From assembly GCA_964007475.1 (NCBI GenBank), contig CAXFZM010000209.1, positions 273,001-337,000 of the forward strand: a DNA stretch of 64,000 bases, written 5' to 3'. The stretch comes from Hybos culiciformis. Lineage: Eukaryota > Arthropoda > Insecta > Diptera > Hybotidae. This document shows positions 38,197 through 50,900 of this stretch, piece by piece. The position numbers were made by a program, and so were the translations under genes. The notes below the pieces were generated by a model. That model worked only from the letters and a program-made list of their open reading frames with translations, searched no databases and was not told the DNA's origin. Each line of letters starts with the position of its first letter. The stretch's first letter is position 1.

Positions 38197-40244
38197 TTAC
38201 GCTTCTTTTGGCATTTAAAAAATTAAAGCCGATGCACTGGTTCGCGAGCTATGAGCTCTCAAAGTTGAGAAAGAAAATTTTACATATTTAGTATGAAAAA
38301 ATCGCCTTTCGACGGTTTTTAGGCTCTAGCTCAAAAACCAAAAAATATTTTATAAAACAATTTTTTTTAGATTAAAATTCATAAAATTACGCTTCTTTTG
38401 GCATTTAAAAAATTAAAATCGATGCACTGAGCTCTCAAAGTTGAGAAAGAAAATTTTACATATTTAGTATGAAAAAATCGCCTTTCGACGGTTTTTAAGC
38501 TCTAGCTCAAAAACCAAAAAATATTTTATAAAACAATTTTTTTTTAGATTAAAATTCATAAAATTACGCTTCTTTTGGCATTTAAAAAATTAAAATCGAT
38601 GCACTGGTTCGCGAGCTATGAGCTCTCAAAGTTGAGAAAGAAAATTTTACATATTTAGTATGAAAAAATCGCCTTTCGACGGTTTTTAGGCTCTAGCTCA
38701 AAAACCAAAAAATATTTTATAAAGCAATTTTTTTTAGATTAAAATTCATAAAATTACGCTTCTTTTGGCATTTAAAAAATTAAAATCGATGCACTGATTC
38801 GCGAGCTATGAGCTCTCAAAGTTGAGAAAGAAAATTTTACATATTTAGTATGAAAAAATCGCCTTTCGACGGTTTTTAGGCTCTAGCTCAAAAACCAAAA
38901 AATATTTTATAAAACAATTTTTTTTAGATTAAAATTGATAAAATTACGCTTCTTTTGGCATTTAAAAAATTAAAATCGATGCACTGGTTCGCGAGCTATG
39001 AGCTCTCAAAGTTGAGAAAGAAAATTTTACATATTTAGCATGAAAAAATCGCCTTTCGACGGTTTTTAGGCTCTAGCTCAAAAACCAAAAAATATTTTAT
39101 AAAATTACGCTTCTTTTGGCATTTAAAAAACTAAAATCGATGCACTGGTTCGCGAGCTATGAGCTCTCAAAGTTGAGAAAGACAATTTTACATATTTAGT
39201 ATGAAAAAATCGCCTTTGGACGGTTTTTAGGCTCTAGCTCAAAAACCAAAAACATTTTTTAATACAATTTTTTTTCAGATTAAAATTCATAAAATTACGC
39301 TTCTTTTGGCATTTAAAAATTAAAGCCGATGCACTGGTTCGCGAGCTATGAGCTCTCAAAGTTGAGAAAGAAAATTTTACATATTTAGTATGAAAAAATC
39401 GCCTTTCGACGGTTTTTAGGCTCTAGCTCAAAAACCAAAAAATATTTTATAAAACAATTTTTTTTAGATTAAAATTCATAAAATTACGCTTCTTTTGGCA
39501 TTTAAAAAATTAAAATCGATGCACTGGTTCGCGAGCTATGAGCTCTCAAAGTTGAGAAAGAAAATTTTACATATTTAGCATGAAAAAATCGCCTTTCGAC
39601 GGTTTTTAGGCTCTAGCTCAAAAACCAAAAAATATTTTCTAAAACAATTTTTTTTTAGATTAAAATTCATAAAATTACGCTTCTTTTGGCATTTAAAAAA
39701 TTAAAATCGATGCACTGGTTCGCGAGCTATGAGCTCTCAAAGTTGAGAAAGAAAATTTTACATATTTACTATGAAAAAATCACCTTTCGACGGTTTTTAG
39801 GCTCTATCTCAAAAACCAAAAAATATTTTCTAAAACAATTTTTTTTTTAGATTAAAATTCATAAAATTACGCTTTTTTTGGCATTTAAAAAATTAAAATC
39901 GATGCACTGGTTCGCGAGCTATGAGCTCTCAAAGTTGAGAACGAAAATTTTACATATTTAGTACGAAAAATCGCCTTTCGACGGTTTTTAGGCTCTAGTT
40001 CAAAAACCAAAAAATATTTTCTAAAACAATTTTTTTTAGATTAAAATTCATAAAATTGCGCTTCTTTTGGCATTTAAAAATTAAAATCGATGCACTTGTT
40101 CGCGAGCTATGAGCTCTCAAAGTTGAGAAAGAAAATTTTACATATTTAGTATGAAAAAATCGCCTTTCAACGGTTTTTAGGCTCTAGCTCAAAAACCAAA
40201 AAATATTTTCTAAAACCATTTTTTTTAGATTAAAATTCATAAAA

Positions 40245-41943
40245 TTACGCTTCTTTTGGCATTTAAAAAATTAAAATCGATGCACTGAGCTCTCAAAGTT
40301 GAGAAAGAAAATTTTACATATTTAGTATGAAAAAATCGCCTTTCGACGGTTTTTAAGCTCTAGCTCAAAAACCAAAAAATATTTTATAAAACAATTTTTT
40401 TTTAGATTAAAATTCATAAAATTACGCTTCTTTTGGCATTTAAAAAATTAAAATCGATGCACTGGTTCGCGAGCTATGAGCTCTCAAATTTGAGAAAGAC
40501 AATTTTACATATTTAGTATGAAAAAATCGCCTTTGGACGGTTTTTAGGCTCTAGCTCAAAAACCAAAAAATATTTTCTAAAACAATTTTTTTTTAGATTA
40601 AAATTCATAAAATTACGCTTCTTTTGGCATTTAAAAATTAAAATCGATGCACTGGTTCGCGAGCTATGAGCTCTCAAAGTTGAGAAAGAAAATTTTACAT
40701 ATTTAGTATGAAAAAATCGCCTTTCGACGGTTTTTAGGCTCTAGCTCAAAAACCAAAAAATATTTTATAAAGCAATTTTTTTTAGATTAAAATTCATAAA
40801 ATTACGCTTCTTTTGGCATTTAAAAAATTAAAATCGATGCACTGGTTCGCGAGCTATGAGCTCTCAAAGTTGAGTAAGAAAATTTTACTTTTTTAGTATG
40901 AAAAAATCGCCTTTCGACGGTTTTCAGGCTCTAGCTCAAAAACCAAAAAATATTTTATAAAACAATTTTTTTTTAGATTAAAATTCATAAAATTACGCTT
41001 CTTTTGGCATTTAAAAAATTAAAATCGATGCACTGATTCGCGAGCTATGAGCTCTCAAAGTTGAGAAAGAAAATTTTACATATTTAGTATGAAAAAATCG
41101 CCTTTCGACGGTTTTTAGGCTCTAGCTCAAAAACCAAAAAATATTTTATAAAACAATTTTTTTTAGATTAAAATTCATAAAATTACGCTTCTTTTGGCAT
41201 TTAAAAAATTAAAATCGATGCACTGGTTCGCGAGCTATGAGCTCTCAAAGTTGAGAAAGAAAATTTTACATATTTAGCATGAAAAAATCGCCTTTCGACG
41301 GTTTTTAGGCTCTAGCTCAAAAACCAAAAAATATTTTCTAAAACAATTTTTTTTTAGATTAAAATTCATAAAATTACGCTTCTTTTGGCATTTAAAAAAT
41401 TAAAATCGATGCACTGGTTCGCGAGCTATGAGCTCTCAAAGTTGAGAAAGAAAATTTTACATATTTACTATGAAAAAATCACCTTTCGACGGTTTTTAGG
41501 CTCTATCTCAAAAACCAAAAAATATTTTCTAAAACAATTTTTTTTTTAGATTAAAATTCATAAAATTACGCTTTTTTTGGCATTTAAAAAATTAAAATCG
41601 ATGCACTGGTTCGCGAGCTATGAGCTCTCAAAGTTGAGAACGAAAATTTTACATATTTAGTACGAAAAATCGCCTTTCGACGGTTTTTAGGCTCTAGCTC
41701 AAAAACCAAAAAATATTTTCTAAAACAATTTTTTTTAGATTAAAATTCATAAAATTGCGCTTCTTTTGGCATTTAAAAATTAAAATCGATGCACTTGTTC
41801 GCGAGCTATGAGCTCTCAAAGTTGAGAAAGAAAATTTTACATATTTAGTATGAAAAAATCGCCTTTCAACGGTTTTTAGGCTCTAGCTCAAAAACCAAAA
41901 AATATTTTCTAAAACCATTTTTTTTAGATTAAAATTCATAAAA
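40245..41943. repeat. 9-monomer block, 1,699 bp, copy in H4
   Basis: Exactly 9,526 bp after the H3 copy, with the same internal marks including AAATTTGAG at about 40487. It is a by-product of the large duplication 24351-32988 / 32989-42513. Confidence 0.85.
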
Positions 41944-44900
41944 TTACGCTTCTTTTGGCATTTAAAAAATTAAAATCGATGCACTGGTTCGTGAGCTATG
42001 AGCTCTCAAAGTTGAGAAAGGAAATTTTACATATTTAGTATGAAAAAATCGCCTTTCGACGGTTTTTAGGCTCTAGCTAAAAAACGAAAAAATATTTTCT
42101 AAAACAATTTTTTTTTAGATTAAAATTCATAAAATTACGCTTCTTTTTGCATTTAAAAAATTAAAATCGATGCACTGGTTCGTGAGCTATGAGCTCTCAA
42201 AGTTGAGAAAAAAAATTTTACATATTTAGTATGAAAAAATCGCCTTTAGACGGTTTTTAGGCTCTATCTGAAAAACCAAAAAAATAGTTTCTAAAACAAT
42301 TTTTTTTAGATTAAAATTCATAAAATTACGCTTCTTTTGGCATTTAAAAAATTAAAATCGATGCACTGGTTCGCGAGCTATGAGCTCTCAAAGTTGAGAA
42401 AGAAAATTTTACATATTTGTATGAAAAAATCGCCTTTCGACGGTTTTTAGGCTCTAGCTCAAAAACCAAAAAATATTTTCTAAAACAATTTTTTTAGATT
42501 AAAATTCACAAAATTACGCTTCTTTTGGCATTTAAAAAATTAAAATCGATGCACTGGTTCGCGAGCTATGAGCTCTCAAAGTTGAGGAAGAAAATTTTAC
42601 ATATTTAGTATGGAAAAATCGCCTTTCGACGGTTTTTAGGCTCTAGCTCAAAAACCAAAAAATATTTTCTAAAACAATTTTTTTTTAGATTAAAATTCAT
42701 AAAATTACGCTTCTTTTGGCATTTAAAAAATTAAAATCGATGCACTGGTTCGCGAGCTATGAGCTCTCAAAGTTGAGGAAGAAAATTTTACATATTTAGT
42801 ATGAAAAAATCGCCTTTCGACTCTAGCTCAAAAACCAAAAAATATTTTCTAAAACAATTTTTTTTTTGGATTAAAATTCATAAAATTACGCTTCTTTTGG
42901 CATTTAAAAAATCAAAATCGATTCACTGGTTCGCGAGCTATGAGCTCTCAAAGTTGAGAAAGAAAATTTTACATATTTAGTATGGAAAAATCGCCTTTCG
43001 ACGGTTTTTAGGCTCTAGCTCAAAAACCAAAAAATATTTTCTAAAACAATTTTTTTGAGATTAAAATTCATAAAATTACGTTTCTTTTGGCATTTAAAAA
43101 ATTAAAATCGATGCACTGGTTCGCGAGCTATGAGCTCTCAAAGTTGAGAAAGAAAATTTTACATATTTAGTATGAAAAAATCGCCTTGCGACGGTTTTTA
43201 GGCTCTAGCTCAAAAACCAAAAAACATATTTTAAAACAATTTTTTTTCAGATTAAAATTCATAAAATTACGCTTCTTTTGGCATTTAAAAATTAAAGTCG
43301 ATGCACTGGTTCGCGAGCTATGAGCTCTCAAAGTTGAGAAAGAAAATTTTACATATTTAGTATGAAAAAATCGCCTTTCGACGGTTTTTAGGCTCTATCT
43401 GAAAAACCAAAAAAATAGTTTCTAAAACAATTTTTTTTAGATTAAAATTCATAAAATTACGCTTCTTTTGGCATTTAAAAAATTAAAATCGTTGCACTGG
43501 TTCGCGAGCTATGAGCTCTCAAAGTTGAGAAAGAAAATTTTACATATTTAGTATGAAAAAATCGCCTTTCGACGGTTTTTAGGCTCTAGCTCAAAAACCA
43601 AAAAATATTTTCTAAAACATTTTTTTTTAGATTAAAATTCACAAAATTACGCTTCTTTTGGCATTTAAAAAATCAAAATCGATTCACTGGTTCGCGAGCT
43701 ATGAGCTCTCAAAGTTGAGAAAGAAAATTTTACATATTTAGTATGAAAAAATCGCCTTTCGACGGTTTTTAGGCTCTAGCTCAAAAACCAAAAAATATTT
43801 TCTAAAACAATTTTTTTTTAGATTAAAATTCATAAAATTACGCTTCTTTTGGCATTTAAAAAATTAAAATCGATGCATTGGGTCGCGAGCTATGAGCTCT
43901 CAAAGTTGAGAAAGAAAATTTTACATATTTAGTATGAAAAAATCGCCTTTCGACGGTTTTTAGGCTCTAGCTAAAAAACCAAAAAATATTTTCTAAAACA
44001 ATTTTTTTTTAGATTAAAATTCATAAAATTATGCTTCTTTTGGCGTTAAAAAAATTAAAATCGATGCACTGGTTCGCGAGCTATGAGCTCTCAAAGTTGA
44101 GAAAGAAAATTTTACTTTTTTAGTATGAAAAAATCGCCTTTCGACGGTTTTTAGGCTCTAGCTCAAAAACCAAAAAATATTTTATAAAACAATTTTTTTT
44201 AGATTAAAATTCATAAAATTACGCTTCTTTTGGCATTTAAAAAATTAAAATCGATGCTTGGTTCGCGAGCTATGAGCTCACAAAGTTGAGAAAGAAAATT
44301 TTACATATTTAGTATGAAAAAATCGCCTTTCGACGGTTTTTAGGCTCTAGCTAAAAAACCAAAAAATATTTTCTAAAACAATTTTTTTTTAGATTAAAAT
44401 TCATAAAATTATGCTTCTTTTGGCGTTAAAAAAATTAAAATCGATGCACTGGTTCGCGAGCTATGAGCTCTCAAAGTTGAGAAAGATAATTTTACTTTTT
44501 TAGTATGAGAAAATCGCCTTTCGACGGTTTTTAGGCTCTAGCTCAAAAACCAAAAAATATTTTATAAAACAATTTTTTTAGATTAAAATTCATAAAATTA
44601 CGCACCTTTTGGCATTTAAAAAATTAAAATCGATGCACTGGTTCGCGAGCTATGAGCTCTCAAAGTTGAGAAAGAAAATTTTACATATTTAGTATGAAAA
44701 AATCGCCTTTCGACGGTTTTTAGGCTCTAGCTCAAAAACCAAAAAATATTTTATAAAACAATTTTTTTTAGATTAAAATTCATAAAATTACGCTTCTTTT
44801 GGCATTTAAAAAATTAAAATCAATGCACTGGTTCGCGAGCTATGAGCTCTCAAAGTTGAGAAAGAAAATTTTACATATTTAGTATGAAAAAATCACCTTT

Positions 44901-47900
44901 CGACGGTTTTTAGGCTCTAGCTCAAAAAGCAAAAAATATTTTCTAAAACAATTTTTTTTTAGATTAAAATTCATAAAATTACGCTTCTTCTGGTATTTAA
45001 AAAATTAAAATCGATGCACTGGTTCGCGAGCTATGAGCTCTAAAAGTTGAGAAAGAAAATTTTACATATTTAGTACGAAAAAATCGCTTTCAACGGTTTT
45101 TAGGCTCTAGCTCAAAAACCAAAAAATATTTTCTAAAACAATTTTTTTATAGATTAAAATTCATAAAATTACGCTTCTTTTGGCATTTAAAAAATTAAAA
45201 TCGATGCACTGGTTCGCGAGCTATGAGCTCTCAAAGTTGAGAAAGAAAATTTTACATATTTAGTATGAAAAAATCGCCTTTCGACGGTTTTTAGGCTCTA
45301 GCTCAAAAACCAAAAAATATTTTCTAAAACAATTTTTTTTAGATTAAAATTCATAAAATTACGCTTCTTTTGGCATTTAAAAAATTAAAATCGATGCACT
45401 GGTTCGCGAGCTATGAGCTCTCAAAGTTGAGAAAGAAAATTTTACATATTTAGTATGAAAAAATCGCCTTTCGACGGTTTTTAGGCTCTAGCTCAAAAAC
45501 CAAAAAATATTTTATAAAACAATTTTTTTTAGATTAAAATTCATAAAATTACGCTTCTTTTGGCATTTAAAAAATTAAAATCGATGCATTGGTTCGCGAG
45601 CTATGAGCTCTCAAAGTTGAGAAAGAAAATTTTACATATTTAGTATGAGAAAATCGTCTTTCGACGGTTTTTAGGCTCTAGCTCAAAAACCAAAAAATAT
45701 TTTCTAAAACAATTTTTTTTAGATTAAAATTCATAAAATTATGCTTCTTTTGGCATTTAAAAAATTAAAATCGATGCACTGGTTCCCGAGCTATGAGCTC
45801 TCAAAGTTGAGAAAGAAAATTATACATATTTAGTATTAGAAAATGGCCTTTCGAAGGTTTTTAGGCTCTAGCTCAAAAACCAAAAAATATTTTATAAAAC
45901 AATTTTTTTTAGATTAAAATTCATAGAATTACGCTTCTTTTGGCATTTAAAAAATTAAAATCGATGCACTGGTTCGCGAGCTATGAGCTCTCAAAGTTGA
46001 GAAAGAAAATTTTACATATTTAGTATGAGAAAATCGCCTTTCGACGGTTTTTAGGCTCTAGCTCAAAAACCAAAAAATATTTTATAAAACAATTTTTTTT
46101 TAGATTAAAATTCATAAAATTACGCTTCTTTTGGCATTTAAAAAATTAAAATCGATGCACTGGTTAGCGAGCTATGAGCTCTCAAAGTTGGGAAAGAAAA
46201 TTTTACATATTTAGTATGAAAAAATCGCCTTTCGACGGTTTTTAGGCTATAGTTCAAAAACCAAAAAATATTTTATAAAACAATTTTTTTTAGATTAAAA
46301 TTCATAAAATTACGCTTCTTTTGGCATTTAAAAAATTAAAATCGATGTACTGGTTCGCGAGCTATGAGCTCTCAAAGTTGAGAAAGAAAATTTTACATAT
46401 TTAGTATGAGAAAATCGCCTATCGACGGTTTTTAGGCTCTAGCTCAAAAACCAAAAAATATTTTATAAAACAATTTTTTTTAGATTAAAATTCATAAAAC
46501 TACGCTTCTTTTGTCATTTAAAAAATTAAAATCGATGCACTGGTTCGCGAGCTATGAGCTCTCAAAGTTGGGAAAGAAAATTTTACATATTTAGTATGAG
46601 AAAATCGCCTTTCGACGGTTTTTAGGCTCTAGCTCAAAAACCAAAAAATATTTTATAAAACAATTTTTTTTTAGATTAAAATTCATAAAATTACGCTTCG
46701 TTTGGCATTTAAAAAATTAAATCGATGCACTGGTTCGCGAGCTATGAGCTCTCAAAGTTGAGAAAGAAAATTTTACATATTTAGTATAAGAAAATCGCCT
46801 TTCGGCGGTTTTTAGGCTCTAACTCAAAAACCAAAAAATATTTTATAAAACAATTTTTTTTTTAGATTAAAATTCATAAAATTACGCTTCTTTTGGCATT
46901 TAAAAAATTAAAATCGATGCACTGGTTCGCGAGATATGAGCTCTCAAAGTTGGGAAAGAAAATTTTACATATTTAGTATGAAAAAATCGCCTTTCGACGG
47001 TTTTTAGGCTCTAGCTCAAAAACCAAAAAATATTTTATAAAACAATTTTTTTTTAGATTAAAATTCATAAAATTACGCTTCTTTTGTCATTTAAAAAATT
47101 AAAATCGATGCACTGGTTCGCGAGCTATGAGCTCTCAAAGTTGAGAAAGAAAATTTTACATATTTAGTATGAAAAAATCGCCTTTCGACGGTTTTTAGGC
47201 TCTAGCTCAAAAACCAAAAAATATTTCATAAAACAATTTTTTTTAGATTAAAATTCATAAAATTACGCTTCTTTTGTCATTTAAAAAATTAAAATCGATG
47301 CACTGGTTCGCGAGCTATGAGCTCTCAAAGTTGAGAAAGAAAATTTTACATATTTAGTATTAGAAAATGGCCTTTCGAAGGTTTTTAGGCTCTAGCTCAA
47401 AAACCAAAAAATATTTTATAAAACAATTTTTTTTAGATTAAAATTCATAGAATTACGCTTCTTTTGGCATTTAAAAAATTAAAATCGATGCACTGGTTCG
47501 CGAGCTATGAGCTCTCAAAGTTGAGAAAGAAAATTTTACATATTTAGTATGAGAAAATCGCCTTTCGACGGTTTTTAGGCTCTAGCTCAAAAACCAAAAA
47601 ATATTTTATAAAACAATTTTTTTTTAGATTAAAATTCATAAAATTACGCTTCTTTTGGCATTTAAAAAATTAAAATCGATGCACTGGTTAGCGAGCTATG
47701 AGCTCTCAAAGTTGGGAAAGAAAATTTTACATATTTAGTATGAAAAAATCGCCTTTCGACGGTTTTTAGGCTCTAGTTCAAAAACCAAAAAATATTTTAT
47801 AAAACAATTTTTTTTAGATTAAAATTCATAAAATTACGCTTCTTTTGGCATTTAAAAAATTAAAATCGATGCACTGGTTCTCGAGCTATGAGCTCTCAAA

Positions 47901-50900
47901 GTTGAGAAAGAAAATTTTACATATTTAGTATGAGAAAATCGCCTTTCGACGGTTTTTAGGCTCTAGCTCAAAAACCAAAAAATATTTTATAAAACAATTT
48001 TTTTTTAGATTAAAATTCATAAAATTACGCTTCTTTTGGCATTTAAAAAATTAAAATCGATGCACTGGTTCGCGAGCTATGAGCTCTCAAAGTTGGGAAA
48101 GAACATTTTACATATTTAGTATGAAAAAATCGCCTTTCGACGGTTTTTAGGCTCTAGCTCAAAAACCAAAAAATATTTTATGAAACAATTTTTTTTTAGA
48201 TTAAAATTCATAAAATTACGCTTCTTTTGTCATTTAAAAAATTAAAATCGATGCACTGGTTCGCGAGCTATGAGCTCTCAAAGTTGAGAAAGAAAATTTT
48301 ACATATTTAGTATGAAAAAATCGTTTTTAGGCTCTAGCTCAAAAACCAAAAAATATTTTCTAAAAAAATTTTTTTTTAGATTAAAATTCATAAAATTACG
48401 CTTCTTTTGGCATTTAAAAAATTAAAATCGATGCACTGGTTCGCGAGCTATGAGCTCTCAAAGTTGGGAAAGAAAATTTTACATATTTAGTATGAAAAAA
48501 TCGCCTATCGACGGTTTTTAGGCTCTAGCTCAAAAACCAAAAAATATTTTATAAAACAATTTTTTTTTAGATTAAAATTCATAAAATTATGCTTCTTTTG
48601 GCATTAAAAAAATTAAAATCGATGCACTAGTTCGCGAGCTATGAGCTCTCAAATTTGAGAAAGAAAATTTTACTTTTTTAGTATGAAAAAATCGCCTTTC
48701 GACGGTTTTTAGGCTCTAGCTCAAAAACCAAAAAATATTTTATAAAACAATTTTTTTTAGATTAAAATTCATAAAATTACGCTTCTTTTGGCATTTAAAA
48801 AATTAAAATCGATGCACTGGTTCGCGAGCTATGAGCTCTCAAAGTTGAGAAAGAAAATTTTACATATTAAGACGGTTTTTAGGCTCTAGCTCAAAAACCA
48901 AAAAATATTTTATAAAACAATTTTTTTTTAGATTAAAATTCATAAAATTACGCTTCTTTTGGCATTATAAAATTAAAATCGATGCACTGGTTCGCGAGCT
49001 ATGAGCTCTCAAAGTTGAGAAAGAAAATTTTACATATTTAGTATGAAAAAATCACCTTTCGACGGTTTTTAGGCTCTAGCTCAAAAACCAAAAAATATTT
49101 TTTAAAACAATTTTTTTTTAGATTAAAATTCATAAAATTACGCTTCTTTTGGTATTTAAAAAATTAAAATCGATGCACTGGTTCGCGAGCTATGAGCTCT
49201 CAAAGTTGAGAAAGAAAATTTTACATATTTAGTACGAAAAAATCGCTTTCGACGGTTTTTAGGCTCTAGCTCAAAAACCAAAAGATATTTTCTAAAACAA
49301 TTTTTTTTTAGATTAAAATTCATAAAATTACGCTTCTTTTGGCTTTTAAAAAATTAAAATCGATGCACTGGTTCGCGAGCTATGAGCTCTCAAAGTTGAG
49401 AAAGAAAATTTTACATATTTAGTATGAAAAAATCGCCTTTCGACGGTTTTTAGGCTCTAGCTCAAAAACCAAAAAATATTTTCTAAAACAATTTTTTTTT
49501 AGATTAAAATTCATAAAATTACGCTTCTTTGGCATTTAAAAAATTAAAATCGATTCACTGGTTCGCGAGCTATGAGCTCTCAAAGTTGAGAAAGAAAATT
49601 TTACATATTTAGTATGAAAAAATCGCCTTTCGACGGTTTTTAGGCTCTAGCTCAAAAACCAAAAAATATTTTATAAAACAATTTTTTTTTAGATTAAAAT
49701 TCATAAAATTACGCTTCTTTTGGCATTTAAAAAATTAAAATCCATGCACTGGTTCGCGAGCTATGAGCTCTCAAAGTTGAGAAAGAAAATTTTACATATT
49801 TAGTATGAAAAAATCGCCTTTCGACTGTTTTTAGGCTCTAGCTCAAAAACCAAAAAATATTTTATAAAACAATTTTTTTTAGATTAAAATTCATAAAATT
49901 ACGCTTCTTTTGGCATTAAAGAAATTAAAATCGATGCACTGGTTCGCGAGCTATGAGCTCTCGAAGTTGAGAAAGAAAATTTTACATATTTAGTATGAGA
50001 AAATCGCCTTTCGACGGTTTTTAGGCTCTAGCTCAAAAACCAAAAAATATTTTCTAAAACAATTTTTTTTAGATTAAAATTCATAAAATTATGCTTCTTT
50101 TGGCATTTAAAAAATTAAAATCGATGCACTGGTTCCCGAGCTATGAGCTCTCAAAGTTGATAAAGAAAATTTTACATATTTAGTATTACAAAATGGCCTT
50201 TCGACGGTTTTTAGGCTCTAGCTCAAAAACCAAAAAATATTTTATAAAACAATTTTTTTTAGATTAAAATTCATAGAATTACGTTTCTTTTGGCATTTAA
50301 AAAATTAAAATCGATGCACTGGTTCGCGAGCTATGAGCTCTCAAAGTTGGGAAAGAAAATTTTACATATTTAGTATGAAAAAATCGCCTTTCGACGGTTT
50401 TTAGGCTCTAGTTCAAAAACCAAAAAATATTTTATAAAACAATTTTTTTTAGATTAAAATTCATAAAATTACGCTTCTTTTGGCATTTAAAAAATTAAAA
50501 TCGATGCACTGGTTCGCGAGCTATGAGCTCTCAAAGTTGAGAAAGAAAATTTTACATATTTAGTATGAGAAAATCGCCTTTCGACGGTTTTTAGGCTCTA
50601 GCTCAAAAACCAATAATATTTTATAAAAGAATTTTTTTTTTAGATTAAAATTCATAAAATTACGCTTCTTTTGGCATTTAAAAAATTAAAATCGATGCAC
50701 TGGTTCGCGAGCTATGAGCTCTCAAAGTTGGGAAAGAAAATTTTACATATTTAGTATGAAAAAATCGCCTTTCGACGGTTTTTAAACTCTAGTTCAAAAA
50801 CAAAAAAATATTTTATAAAACAATTTTTTTTAGATTAAAATTCATAAAATTACGCTTCTTTTGGCATTTAAAAAATTAAAATCGATACACTGGTTCGCGA

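Larger units (their letters stand above)
32989..42513. repeat. Large tandem duplication, copy 2 (about 9,525 bp)
   Basis: The offset from copy 1 is 8,638 bp at the left end. It rises to 8,818 after an extra 180-bp chimeric monomer (34865-35044) and to 8,819 after one added T near 35.51 kb. After rearrangement around 37-38.5 kb it is 9,526. The stepwise offsets show that copy 2 grew by separate later events, or that copy 1 lost these pieces. Confidence 0.85.
36950..50849. repeat. HOR copy H4
   Basis: The first 5.5 kb is the second copy of the large duplication (compare 28131-32988). From 41944 on it follows H1: 3939 pairs with 41944 (offset 38,005), 9490 with 48867 (39,377). It has the GCACC monomer at 44598, the 180-bp monomer at 48216 and the 171-bp monomer at 48777. 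Unlike H1 it lacks the tandem 1,699-bp block, the fused monomers at 6.6 kb and the 1.8-kb segment 11451-13259. At about 50460 it keeps the 22 bp that are deleted in H1. Confidence 0.8.

Noticed and set aside
32989..42513. Assembly error causing the large duplication
   Set aside because: It cannot be excluded without reads. However, the two copies differ by an extra monomer, single-base indels and substitutions, which a simple collapse or join error would not produce. I kept it as real, with the check stated.
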